Below the pieces are notes generated by a model. The model saw only the letters and a program-made list of their open reading frames with translations, was not told the DNA's origin and searched no databases. The position numbers were made by a program, and so were the translations under genes. From contig LR882958.1 in NCBI GenBank assembly GCA_904830895.1, positions 2,536,001 through 2,600,000 on the forward strand: a stretch of DNA of 64,000 nucleotides, read 5' to 3'. The stretch is from Planktothrix rubescens CCAP 1459/22 (GTDB taxonomy: Bacteria; Cyanobacteriota; Cyanobacteriia; Cyanobacteriales; Microcoleaceae). Below, piece after piece: positions 36,241 through 45,381 of this stretch (its first letter is position 1; each line of letters starts with the position of its first letter).

Positions 36241-36804
36241 CTAAAGCCTTGAATTGAGATCGGCTTTACATTGATTCAGAATCCGAGTATCGTTTTCACT
36301 AACATTAGGAAGACGATTAAATCCTTCTAAAACCAGATTATTTTCGCTAACTTGACCTCCGGTTGTCGCTACAACAGCAGTATTATTCAAACCAATTTGA
36401 TAGGAATGGGTTTCTTGAGTATAACTTTCAATAATCTTTAAACTCAGATAATTGCCTTCAGGAACTCCGGTGAAACAGTCAAAGGACGAGCGCGGCATAT
36501 AAAACGCCCCAGTTACTTGACCTTGCTTGACTTCAAACACCATATAAGATTGTCCAATTTGTTCCGGTTGGGAAGATTCACCATAGAGGTAAACCCCATC
36601 TTTAAGGAAATTACGTTGGACAACGGCGGTTTCTGAACCCAGATTTTGAGGATTTTGTGAAACTAAGACGGTGTTCGCCGAAGCAATTCCCCCAAAACCT
36701 ATGATTACCGTTAAGGCTAAAGTATGAGTCAAGGGGGAAAGTCGGGTTAATACCCGGCAAAACCTACTCCAAGATGAAATAGAATTGAGCAGTTGATCAA
36801 GCAT
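36241..36804 (-). CDS. secreted hypothetical protein
   Basis: The 187-residue protein has an N-terminal hydrophobic segment (LSPLTHTLALTVIIGFGGIASA) that reads as a signal peptide with cleavage after IASA. The mature part is beta-rich (QRNFLKDGVYLYGESSQPEQ, MVFEVKQGQVTGAFYMPRSS) and has two Cys near residues 109 and 178 that could form a disulfide. No family recognised. It diverges from glgA across a 250-base promoter region and lies close to the xdhC stop. Confidence 0.75.
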   Translation of the reverse strand: MLDQLLNSISSWSRFCRVLTRLSPLTHTLALTVIIGFGGIASANTVLVSQNPQNLGSETAVVQRNFLKDGVYLYGESSQPEQIGQSYMVFEVKQGQVTGAFYMPRSSFDCFTGVPEGNYLSLKIIESYTQETHSYQIGLNNTAVVATTGGQVSENNLVLEGFNRLPNVSENDTRILNQCKADLNSRL

Positions 36805-37054
36805 TTTTTGAATCTCCTGCGAAAAAAGGCATTGATCACCGAATCTCTAGCTACAGCATCAATTCAGTGAATTTCGGTAAAGTTTGCTGCTAATTGCAAC
36901 ATACAATATTATTTTGAAATTATTTTGAAGTGGGCATTACCTTTTCGATTGACCTAGATCGCTAATTCATCGAAACTAGATTAAAGCGTTTCAATAGTAC
37001 GCCCACCAGAGGTATGATGACGTTACGGAGCAACTAAGGGAACGCAAAATCAAA

Positions 37055-38506
37055 ATGCGAATTCTATTTGTCGCCGCAGAAGCGGCACCTTTAGCAAAAG
37101 TAGGTGGGATGGGAGATGTGGTCGGTGCATTGCCGCAGGTGTTGCGGGCAATGGGACACGATGTTCGCATCTTTATGCCCTATTATGGCTTTCTCGCCGA
37201 TAAGATCAAAGTCCCCAAAGACCCGATCTGGTGGGGAAATGCCATGTATCAGCGTTTCGCTGTCTTTGAAACGGTATTTCCAAAAACAGATGTGCCATTA
37301 TATTTATTTGGGCATCCCTCTTTTATGCCTCGTCGCGTTTATTACGGAGAGGATGAGGAGTGGCGGTTCACTTTATTTTCTAGTGGTGCGGCGGAATTTG
37401 CCTGGAATTATTGGAAACCCCATATCATTCATTGCCACGACTGGCATACCGGAATGATCCCTGTCTGGATGCAAGAAACACCGGATATTGCCACAATCTT
37501 CACTATTCATAATTTAGCATATCAAGGGCCTTGGCGTTGGTATTTGGAACGAATTACTTGGTGTCCTTGGTATATGCAGGGTCACAACACCATGGCGGCG
37601 GCGGTACAAGCCGCTGACCGAGTAACAACGGTTTCACCGACTTATGCTGAACAAATTCAAACCGCAGCTTATGGGGAAAATTTAGAAGGGTTACTTTCCT
37701 TTGTCAGTGGTAAAATGACGGGAATTTTAAATGGAATTGATACTAATTCCTATAACCCAGCGACTGACCCTTATATTCCAGAACGGTTCACGGCGGATAG
37801 TTTGGAAAATCGCCGCGCCAATAAAGTTGCCATTCAAGAAGAAGTGGGATTAGAAGTTAATTCTAATACTTTTTTAATGGGGATGGTCACCCGATTAGTC
37901 GATCAGAAAGGGATTGATCTGGTAATACAAATTATGGATCAATTCTTATCCTATAGCGATTCTCAATTGATTGTTTTAGGAACGGGCGATCGCTATTATG
38001 AAACCCAATTATGGCACATGGCTTCCCGTTATCCAGGTCGGATGACGACACAATTATTGTTTAATGATGCCCTATCAAGGCGGATTTATGCGGGTTGTGA
38101 TACCTTTATTATGCCGAGTCGGTTTGAACCCTGCGGCATTAGTCAAATGTTGGCGATGCGTTATGGTTGTATTCCGATTGTTCGACGGACGGGCGGTTTA
38201 GTTGATACGGTATCCTATAATGATCCGATTAATTATCATGGTACGGGATACTGTTTTGATCGCTATGAACCCTTAGATTTTTATACCTCAATGGTTCGGG
38301 CGTCCGAAGCTTTCCGGTTTAAAGATCAATGGCGAGAACTGCAACGTCGGGCGATGGGTCAAAACTTTAGTTGGGAAAATTCCGCTAAAGAGTATATCCA
38401 ACTTTACAACAATGTGATGGATGGTTATGGCGGTGTTTCTAATGAACCCGCACCCGAACCCGCACCACCTCAACCACCACCAACAACTCCTGGTGTTGTA
38501 GTTTAA
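37055..38506 (+). CDS. glgA: glycogen synthase (GT5)
   Basis: The 483-residue protein has the GT5 synthase signatures: ADP-glucose-binding [16 protein letters not shown] (residues 15-30), [18 protein letters not shown] and [19 protein letters not shown] with the catalytic-type glutamate, then [10 protein letters not shown]. It elongates glycogen from ADP-glucose. The length fits; the end is extended by a proline-rich tail ([13 protein letters not shown]). Cyanobacteria usually have two isoforms and this one belongs to the short GlgA1/2 type. It is transcribed alone with repeats behind it. Confidence 0.95.
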   Translation: MRILFVAAEAAPLAKVGGMGDVVGALPQVLRAMGHDVRIFMPYYGFLADKIKVPKDPIWWGNAMYQRFAVFETVFPKTDVPLYLFGHPSFMPRRVYYGEDEEWRFTLFSSGAAEFAWNYWKPHIIHCHDWHTGMIPVWMQETPDIATIFTIHNLAYQGPWRWYLERITWCPWYMQGHNTMAAAVQAADRVTTVSPTYAEQIQTAAYGENLEGLLSFVSGKMTGILNGIDTNSYNPATDPYIPERFTADSLENRRANKVAIQEEVGLEVNSNTFLMGMVTRLVDQKGIDLVIQIMDQFLSYSDSQLIVLGTGDRYYETQLWHMASRYPGRMTTQLLFNDALSRRIYAGCDTFIMPSRFEPCGISQMLAMRYGCIPIVRRTGGLVDTVSYNDPINYHGTGYCFDRYEPLDFYTSMVRASEAFRFKDQWRELQRRAMGQNFSWENSAKEYIQLYNNVMDGYGGVSNEPAPEPAPPQPPPTTPGVVV

Positions 38507-38513
38507 CCTAAAT

Positions 38514-38692
38514 GGGTAATGGGTAATGGGTAATGGGTAATGGGTAATGGGTAATATTTCTGTTCCCTGTTCTCGTTCGACAAGCTCACGACGCAGCCTG
38601 TTCCCTGTTCCCTGTTCCCTGTTCCCTGTTCCCTGTTCCCTGTTCCCTGTTCTCGTTCGACAAGCTCACGACGCAGCCTGTTCCCTGTTCTT
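38514..38692. repeat. 7-bp tandem repeats and a duplicated 40-bp segment after glgA
   Basis: The heptamer GGGTAAT is repeated five or more times (38514-38555). It is followed by runs of TTCCCTG heptamers (38565-38575, 38599-38650) interrupted twice by the same segment TTCGACAAGCTCACGACGCA (about 38575 and 38656). This is slippage-prone intergenic DNA of the short tandem repeat type. No coding signal; a repetitive open frame on the other strand is not real. Confidence 0.9.
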
Positions 38693-38704
38693 AATTTATT
38701 AATT

Positions 38705-39121
38705 TTAAGCAAATAAATCTAAAGGAAAATGTCCGTATACTCCATTAATTCCATTTTCTTCGGTGGATTGAAAGGAAATTAGCACCCCACGATATTTTTC
38801 TAAATAGGGACTAATATAAAAATTTTGACTGCGACCATTGAATTTTAAATAGACCGATTCCGAGATGGGTTCTAAGGCATGATCTTCTACATTAACTGAA
38901 TATTCAAAGGCTTTTAAATACTCAGTTAATGCGGTTAAAGCCTGCGCCATGTCATCAGCACAAATGCCAATCATTTGATATTCAGATTCACGGTTAAGTA
39001 ATAATAATGCGGCTTGAATCTTCACCTTTTCTGGATCAGAAATAGGGGAAATTACATCCGTACAAATAAAGCCCTTTAAAATGGCTTGGGCTTCTGGAAT
39101 AGTTAATGGGGATATCATCAT
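38705..39121 (-). CDS. DUF1824 family protein
   Basis: The 138-residue protein fits, from memory, the cyanobacterial/plastid DUF1824 family: SPLTIPEAQAILKGFI, QAALLLLNRESEYQMIGICAD and the end YRGVLISFQS with YGHFPLDLFA. The family has unknown biochemical function. It is soluble and without signal peptide. It lies about 70 bases after the next minus-strand gene and may be co-transcribed with it. Confidence 0.75.
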   Translation of the reverse strand: MMISPLTIPEAQAILKGFICTDVISPISDPEKVKIQAALLLLNRESEYQMIGICADDMAQALTALTEYLKAFEYSVNVEDHALEPISESVYLKFNGRSQNFYISPYLEKYRGVLISFQSTEENGINGVYGHFPLDLFA

Positions 39122-39192
39122 TAATTAGGAATTAGGCTTGGAGTTTGGGTTTAGACCAGCGAGTGAGGACACTCGCACTGCACGAAGGTGGA

Positions 39193-39804
39193 CTAGGCAG
39201 TGGCGTGGGTGAGTTCTTGCCATCGTTGATGCCAAAGTTCCATGGCGGTTTCCCCCTGGGGTATGTCAATAAATTCTTGGCTTTGTTTTTGAAGTTCGGG
39301 GGCCAAGCGTTCTAAGCCATCAAAGCTATTGCAGTAACGCAAAATGGTTTTCCAGCCGTCGTACCATTGTTGACCTGCTTGTTGACGCTCCCGCAGGGGT
39401 CTGAGACGTTCTTCTTCTTGAGCTTGACGTTGGGCTTCCAGTTTCAATTGTTGGGATTTTTGCGCCCAGGCAGACCGCCATGCTTCTAAGAGGGAGGAGT
39501 CATACTGAGTTGGGTATTGCTTCACTTCTAAACTGAGCATTTCCCCTAGTTGATCTAAGTAAGGGCGATCGCCACTATTTTTAATCGCATCTAACCCCGT
39601 TTCTTTCCAGAGGGGTAGGCGACGATAGCTGATAAAAACAGCTTTTTTATGTTCAATTTTTACCCAAATTTGGTGTTGCCAGAATTCCAGGCGCTCAATG
39701 TTTCGAGGTGCGATACTGAGTAAGGTAGCAACTTCCAACCAGACACGGGCTAGAGGCCATTGACTCGGAACAATCACTCCAGCCTGAATTAAATTATGAG
39801 ACAT
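39193..39804 (-). CDS. hypothetical protein with coiled-coil middle
   Basis: I start at the ATG complementary to 39802-39804 (203 residues, MSHNLIQAGVIVPSQ). An in-frame start 12 codons earlier is less likely. The N-terminal half has ARVWLEVATLLSIAPRNIER and HKKAVFISYRRLPLW. The middle is a charged coiled coil (KSQQLKLEAQRQAQEEERLR), followed by WYDGWKTILRYC and a helical end. I do not recognise a family. It is probably cytoplasmic. Confidence 0.7.
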   Translation of the reverse strand: MSHNLIQAGVIVPSQWPLARVWLEVATLLSIAPRNIERLEFWQHQIWVKIEHKKAVFISYRRLPLWKETGLDAIKNSGDRPYLDQLGEMLSLEVKQYPTQYDSSLLEAWRSAWAQKSQQLKLEAQRQAQEEERLRPLRERQQAGQQWYDGWKTILRYCNSFDGLERLAPELQKQSQEFIDIPQGETAMELWHQRWQELTHATA

Positions 39805-40075
39805 GGGCAAACACCTAGATTCTGCACGATAGTTTCCCAAATACTAGATATAGCGTCTTAATTGGGAATCACCAATGATTATACCCTATATTTGGAGTTT
39901 AGTCTAGGTCTTGAGGAAGAAAAATTGATAGGGTTTTTGAGTACAGACCCTAATACAATAGCAGAAGTTAACACCGTTGGCAAAAGCCAAACCTTAATTT
40001 AGATAGTTTTAATCTCACGTTATTTATACTACACTAATATTACACAAACGTCTAGTTTTTCAAGGAGAAAAAATT

Positions 40076-40414
40076 ATGTATACCCTTCCTCGAACCTCAA
40101 CAACCGATATGGAAGTCACCAGCATTCGCCTAGAACGGGATCTCAAAGAAAAATTAAAAGGACTGGCCAAGAACAAAGGCTATCAAGCATTGATTCGAGA
40201 TATCCTTTGGAATTATGTCCAGCAAAAATCAGGAGATTATCGACCCCCCTTGACCAGAGAAGATATCCGCGCCCATATTTCCGCTATTGCAGAACAAGAG
40301 GAACGCTGCGTTTTAACAGGCAATATTATCCGACCCAAAGAAGCAATGTTTCTGGGACTCACATTTCAAGGCGATATGGTTCCCCTGAGTGTGGAGAGTG
40401 TAGGAGGCCAGTAA
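40076..40414 (+). CDS. ribbon-helix-helix type regulator, cyanobacterial
   Basis: The 112-residue protein begins MYTLPRTSTTDMEVTSIRLE. The stretch EVTSIRLERDLKEKLKGLAKNK followed by YQALIRDILWNYV looks like a ribbon-helix-helix DNA-binding unit (about residues 13-49). The C-terminal 60 residues contain ERCVLTGNIIRPKEAMFLGLTF with one Cys and resemble a zinc-like or protein-interaction module. It has a strong ribosome site (AAGGAG). It may be a transcriptional regulator of unknown targets; both neighbours are unrelated. Confidence 0.65.
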   Translation: MYTLPRTSTTDMEVTSIRLERDLKEKLKGLAKNKGYQALIRDILWNYVQQKSGDYRPPLTREDIRAHISAIAEQEERCVLTGNIIRPKEAMFLGLTFQGDMVPLSVESVGGQ

Positions 40415-40623
40415 TCACCGAATCTGAGGTAAAGATTTCCCAGTCTCCCTAAATCAAACAGGGGGATTTGGGGACTTTTGGGTTAACCTAATCCCCCTAT
40501 CTACCTCCTACACCTCTACTCCTTTGGAATACTTTTTTTCCACAACTGGATTTGAGTAGATTATACTGGAAAAGCCGCTCTAAAAAGGCGAGGGTTTAAA
40601 CCTAGATTTTTGGTACAAACTTT

Positions 40624-41769
40624 ATGTCAGATCATCAAGGTCATATTTTAATTGTTGATGACACCCCCGATAACTTAAGACTGTTATCCAAAACTTTAAG
40701 TGAACAGGGGTACGAGGTTCAATGTGCTATTAATGGAAAATTAGCATTAATGGCGGTAAAACATGAGCCACCGGATTTAATTTTATTAGATATTAAAATG
40801 CCAGAAATGGACGGGTATGAAGTTTGTGAACGCCTAAAAATGCAAGAAGAAACGGCTGCAATCCCGGTAATTTTTTTAAGTGCCTTGGATGATGTTTTCG
40901 ATAAAGTTAAAGCCTTTACTGTTGGGGGTGTGGATTATATTACTAAACCCTTTCAGGTAGAAGAAGTTTTTGCTCGAATTGAAAATCAACTCACCATTTG
41001 CCGTTTACAACGACAATTACAAGATCAAAATTTTAAACTAGAACAATTAAATCAAGAGTTACAACGTTCCAATCGAGAGTTAGAGGAATTTGCCTATGTC
41101 GTTTCCCATGATTTACAGCAACCGCTACAAACAATTACGGGATTTGCAGAACTGTTATTAGCCTTAAAATCCGAAATTAATTTAGAACAGGAGGCAGAGG
41201 AATATGTTAGCCCAATTTTAGAAGAAGGGATTCGGATGCAAGAACTGATCCAAAACTTACTGGAATATAGTCGAGTCGGAACCAAAAAACGTAACTTTGA
41301 ACCCACAGACTGTCAGGAAATTTTGAGAAAATCCCTAGGTCATTTGCATAGTGCTATTGAAGAAAGTCGTGCTATCATCACTTCTGAAACCCTACCGACT
41401 CTCAGGGGAGATCGGATTCAACTCGGACAATTATTTCAGAATTTAATTGGGAATGGAATTAAATATCAACGGCCTAATATTCAGCCTAAAATTGTAATTT
41501 CTGTTCAAGAAAAACCTGAAGAATGGTTATTTAGGGTTGAAGATAATGGCATAGGCATCAAACCCGAAAACTTTGATCGGATTTTTCAAGTCTTTCAGCG
41601 TCTTCACACCCATCAAGACTATCCCGGCAGTGGGGTAGGATTAGCCATTTGTAAAAAAATAGTTGAACGTCATCAAGGGAAAATTTGGTTAGAATCAGAA
41701 TCGGGAATTGGAACCACATTTAATTTTACATTACCAAAATCAGATAAAGGTAATTATGAAAACTCCTGA
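40624..41769 (+). CDS. hybrid response regulator/histidine kinase (REC-HisKA-HATPase)
   Basis: The 381-residue protein has an N-terminal receiver (HILIVDDTPDN, phospho-acceptor in PDLILLDIKMPEMDGYE, conserved Lys in GVDYITKPFQ). A coiled coil follows, then a HisKA domain with phospho-His in FAYVVSHDLQQPL, and an ATPase domain (LIGNGIKY, FRVEDNGIGIKP, GVGLAICKKIVERHQG). Cytoplasmic, no membrane segment. It probably receives phosphate from an upstream kinase. Its stop overlaps the start of the next kinase by 14 bases, so the two act together or in a phosphorelay. Confidence 0.9.
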   Translation: MSDHQGHILIVDDTPDNLRLLSKTLSEQGYEVQCAINGKLALMAVKHEPPDLILLDIKMPEMDGYEVCERLKMQEETAAIPVIFLSALDDVFDKVKAFTVGGVDYITKPFQVEEVFARIENQLTICRLQRQLQDQNFKLEQLNQELQRSNRELEEFAYVVSHDLQQPLQTITGFAELLLALKSEINLEQEAEEYVSPILEEGIRMQELIQNLLEYSRVGTKKRNFEPTDCQEILRKSLGHLHSAIEESRAIITSETLPTLRGDRIQLGQLFQNLIGNGIKYQRPNIQPKIVISVQEKPEEWLFRVEDNGIGIKPENFDRIFQVFQRLHTHQDYPGSGVGLAICKKIVERHQGKIWLESESGIGTTFNFTLPKSDKGNYENS

Positions 41770-44437
41770 ATTGTCAAAAACACAAGTATTACAACAGCAA
41801 CTCGAAGCAGAAATTAAAGCGCGTCAGCAACTGGAAATTGCACTCCAAGAAAGTCAATCCCATTGGCGAGATTTATTCCACTTATCTCCGATTGGAATGG
41901 TAGAAATTTCCTTGGAGGGGAAGTTTTTAGAAGTCAATTCTTCTTTTTGTAAGTTTGTGGGGTATTCTCAAGCGGAACTAATCGAATTTCAATTTAATCA
42001 AATTACCCATCCTGATGATCAAAACATTAGTTTTGAATCTTTCAATCAGTTAATTACTCAAAAAATATCACAATTTCAACTAGAAAAACGTTATCAACAT
42101 AAACAAGGACATTGGGTTTATGCGATTGTCAATGGTTATTTACGTTTAGATGCTCAGGGAAAACCCCGTTCTGTTATGGGTCAAATTCAGAATATTACCC
42201 AGCGTAAATTAGCCGAGGAAGATATTAAAGAACGAGAAGAATATTTACGTTTAATTTTAAATAATATTCCTCAACAAGTGTTTTGGAAAGACACCAATTT
42301 AGTCTTTAGAGGGTGTAATACAAATTGGGCAGAAGCCGCTAAGTTAGAAAGTCCAGAATATGTGAGGGGAAAAACCGATCATGATTTATTTTCTGACCCT
42401 AAAATTGGAGACTTTTTTCGCGCCCAAGATCGGCGGGTAATGGCATCTAAACAAGCGGAAATGCACCTAATTGCACCTAAACAAAAACTTTCTGCTGATG
42501 GGCGACAATTATGGTTAGATATTAGTCGGATTCCCATGCAGGATTCTGATGGAAATGTGATTGGAATTTTGGGGGTAATTGAAGATATTACGGAACGAAA
42601 AGAAATTGATGAAAAATTGAGATTAACGCAGTTTTCTATTGAAAAATCAAGGGATTATTTCTTATTTACAGATAGTAAGGCACGTTTTTTTGATGTCAAT
42701 GAAGCCGCTTGTAATGCTTTGGGATATTCCAGAGAAGAATTATTGAAAATGCGGGTTAAAGATATTGATTCTCAAGCACTTGATGATGCCTGGTCGATTT
42801 CTTGGGAGGAGTTAAAACAACAGGGTTCTTTTACATTTGAATCTGTTCATTTAACCAAAACAGGTCAAGAAATTAGTGTTGAAATTACCTTGAGTTATTT
42901 AGAATATAATAATAAAGAATACGGTTGTGCAATTGTTCGGGATATTTGCGATCGCAAACAGGCTGAAATCGCCTTACAGCAAGCTAAAGAATCGGCGGAA
43001 ACCGCAAATCGTGCTAAGAGTGAATTTCTCGCCCGCATGAGTCATGAATTGCGAACACCGATGAATGCTATTCTAGGATTTACGCAACTAATAGAACGAG
43101 ATTTAAAGCGAAATCCTTTGGTATTGTTAGCCGAACATCAAGAGCATTTAGACATTATTGGCCGCAGTGGTGAACATCTGTTAAATTTAATTAATGATGT
43201 TTTAGAGATGTCTAAAATTGAAGCCGGACAAATCACATTAAATTCCTCTAAATTTGATTTACCCTGCTTGCTTGATTCAATTAAAAATATGTTAGCCTTC
43301 AAAGCAAAATCTAAAGGTTTAGAGTTTAATATTATTGCTGATTTGGGTTTTGCTGAATATATTGAAACCGATGAAAGTAAACTCCGACAGGTATTAATTA
43401 ATCTATTAGGAAATTCAATTAAATTTACCGAAAAGGGGTCAATTACTTTAAAAGTCAAACCTTTAAATAATCAGATATCCTCCAATCAAATTTTACTCAG
43501 CTTTGAAATTGAAGATACTGGATCGGGAATTTCAGCAAAAGAATTAAAGTTACTATTCCAACCGTTTATCCAAACTGAAACAGGCCGAAAATCTCAACAA
43601 GGAACTGGATTGGGTTTATCTATTAGTCAACAGTTTGTACAATTAATGGGGGGAGAAATAACCGTTAATAGTGAAGTTGGAAAAGGCACAATATTTCAAT
43701 TTTATATTCAAGCTAATTTAGCTATTTTTTCCGATACTTGTTCTCAAGAATTTACCAGACGAGTCATCGGTTTAGCTCCCGATCAACCCAGCTATCGAAT
43801 TTTAGTAGTTGATGATAATTGGACAAATAGACAGTTAGTGATTAAGGTTTTAAAACCCTTGGGATTTCAATTAAAAGAAGCAGAAAATGGTCAAGAAGCC
43901 GTTACAATTTGGGAGAATTGGCAACCGGATTTAATTTTTATGGATATGCGAATGCCGATTATGAATGGCTATGAAGCGACCCAAAGGATTAAACAGCATT
44001 TACAAGCAGGTCAATCTACGGTGATTATTGCCTTAACTGCTAGTGCTTTACAACAGGATCAATTAGTGTCTTTATCGGCGGGATGTGATGATTTTATTAG
44101 AAAACCCTTTCGAGTTGATTTGTTATTTGAAAAACTTTCTGAACATTTAGGAATTAGTTTTATTTATGAAGAAAATTTAGAGGATTTAAAAACCTCGACC
44201 TTAGAATTAAACCAGCTTGCAGAATTAACTCCAGAGGTGTTAGAATTATTGGCAAAACCGATTGTTCAAGAGTTATATCAAGCCGGATTAAAACTTAACT
44301 CTAGGTTAGTTGCTGAAGCGATTAAAAAGATTCCACTTTCTCAAGAGTCGATTGGTAAATTGTTAACTCAATTAGCCGATGATTTTCGGTATGATGTAAT
44401 TATTGATTTAACAAAAGCGATCGCTGAAAATAATTAA
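41756..44437 (+). CDS. PAS hybrid histidine kinase (three PAS-HisKA-HATPase-REC)
   Basis: The ATG at 41756, inside the last codons of the preceding gene, gives 893 residues. Order: coiled coil, PAS1 (SPIGMVEISLEGKFLEVN), PAS2 (ILNNIPQQVFWKDTN), PAS3 (LFTDSKARFFDVNEAACN), HisKA with phospho-His in ARMSHELRTPMNAILG, HATPase (LINLLGNSIKF, FEIEDTGSGIS, GTGLGLSISQQFV), receiver (ILVVDDNWTNRQL, DLIFMDMRMPIMNGYEA, FIRKPFRVD). The about 100 residues after the receiver are helical, possibly an Hpt-like or dimer region without an obvious His motif. No membrane segments, so it senses internal signals. Substrate unknown. Confidence 0.92.
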   Translation: MKTPELSKTQVLQQQLEAEIKARQQLEIALQESQSHWRDLFHLSPIGMVEISLEGKFLEVNSSFCKFVGYSQAELIEFQFNQITHPDDQNISFESFNQLITQKISQFQLEKRYQHKQGHWVYAIVNGYLRLDAQGKPRSVMGQIQNITQRKLAEEDIKEREEYLRLILNNIPQQVFWKDTNLVFRGCNTNWAEAAKLESPEYVRGKTDHDLFSDPKIGDFFRAQDRRVMASKQAEMHLIAPKQKLSADGRQLWLDISRIPMQDSDGNVIGILGVIEDITERKEIDEKLRLTQFSIEKSRDYFLFTDSKARFFDVNEAACNALGYSREELLKMRVKDIDSQALDDAWSISWEELKQQGSFTFESVHLTKTGQEISVEITLSYLEYNNKEYGCAIVRDICDRKQAEIALQQAKESAETANRAKSEFLARMSHELRTPMNAILGFTQLIERDLKRNPLVLLAEHQEHLDIIGRSGEHLLNLINDVLEMSKIEAGQITLNSSKFDLPCLLDSIKNMLAFKAKSKGLEFNIIADLGFAEYIETDESKLRQVLINLLGNSIKFTEKGSITLKVKPLNNQISSNQILLSFEIEDTGSGISAKELKLLFQPFIQTETGRKSQQGTGLGLSISQQFVQLMGGEITVNSEVGKGTIFQFYIQANLAIFSDTCSQEFTRRVIGLAPDQPSYRILVVDDNWTNRQLVIKVLKPLGFQLKEAENGQEAVTIWENWQPDLIFMDMRMPIMNGYEATQRIKQHLQAGQSTVIIALTASALQQDQLVSLSAGCDDFIRKPFRVDLLFEKLSEHLGISFIYEENLEDLKTSTLELNQLAELTPEVLELLAKPIVQELYQAGLKLNSRLVAEAIKKIPLSQESIGKLLTQLADDFRYDVIIDLTKAIAENN

Positions 44438-44622
44438 TGTTCTGGGAAAATTAACCTTAACTTCCACGTCAATCTTAGTGAGGGATTTAGCCATCAATTC
44501 TATCAATCCTCTTGCTGTTGGATCGGAGGGTTTTTGGGTTTTTAAGAAGTTACAAATTTTGTATTTTTCCGGTTTAATCCTATTCGGGTTAGATTTGATC
44601 ATAAAATATAAGTATTTAATCC

Positions 44623-45381
44623 ATGAATCAGCTAATCAAACAACAAGCAATTCCGGGAATTATTGGGGGGTTAGGGCCTTTAGCTCATATTGAATTAGAG
44701 CGTCACTTAATTGCTATAAATCAAGGGCGAGGAGCCTGTTGTGATCAAGAGTATCCCGTTTGGTTTTTAATTAATGCTACGGATATTCCTGACCGGACTC
44801 AAAGTATTATTGGAGAGGTGGAAAATTGCACCCCTTGGTTAGTTAAATATGGCAAAATTTTACAAACCGCCGGGGCTGATTTTTTAGTGATTCCTTGTAA
44901 TACTTCCCATGCTTTTTATGATCAAGTTCAACCTCAATTAAATATTCCTTGGATTCATTGGATGCAGTCTACAAGTATATTCATTAAAACCAATTATCCG
45001 CAATATCAAAATATTGGGGTTTTAGCAACCACAGGAACACTCAAAACCAAACTTTATCACCATAGTTTAACCGCATTGGGACTGAACTCGATTCAACCTG
45101 CCTTAAATTCTGAAGTCCAAAACCAGATTATGAATGCCATTTATGATCCGATTTGGGGAATTAAAGCCACAGGAATTCAAGTTTCTGCCCCGGCTTTAGA
45201 AATCTTAGTTAATGCGACTTATTGGTTAGCAGATCAGGGTGCAGAATTAGTGATTGCTGGATGTACAGAACTTTCTGTAGGCTTTAATTATTTAACGAAT
45301 CTGCCTTTAATTTGGGTTGATCCGATGAAAATTATCGCTGAAATTACTTTAGATTTAGCTTGGGGATATTCTGCAATTTAG
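44623..45381 (+). CDS. aspartate/glutamate racemase family protein
   Basis: The 252-residue protein is an Asp/Glu racemase: GIIGGLGPLAHIELERHLI near the start, the first Cys in LVIPCNTSHAFY and the second Cys in LVIAGCTELSVGF, the two catalytic acid/base residues. It probably interconverts L- and D-aspartate (or glutamate). It converges with a dicarboxylate symporter gene with a 4-base overlap of stop regions, and the upstream binding protein and symporter could move the same amino acids. That functional link is inference. Confidence 0.88.
   Translation: MNQLIKQQAIPGIIGGLGPLAHIELERHLIAINQGRGACCDQEYPVWFLINATDIPDRTQSIIGEVENCTPWLVKYGKILQTAGADFLVIPCNTSHAFYDQVQPQLNIPWIHWMQSTSIFIKTNYPQYQNIGVLATTGTLKTKLYHHSLTALGLNSIQPALNSEVQNQIMNAIYDPIWGIKATGIQVSAPALEILVNATYWLADQGAELVIAGCTELSVGFNYLTNLPLIWVDPMKIIAEITLDLAWGYSAI

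Noticed and set aside
38503-38712. Minus-strand frame rich in EQGTGNR
   Set aside because: It is the translation of the 7-bp repeat tract, not a gene.
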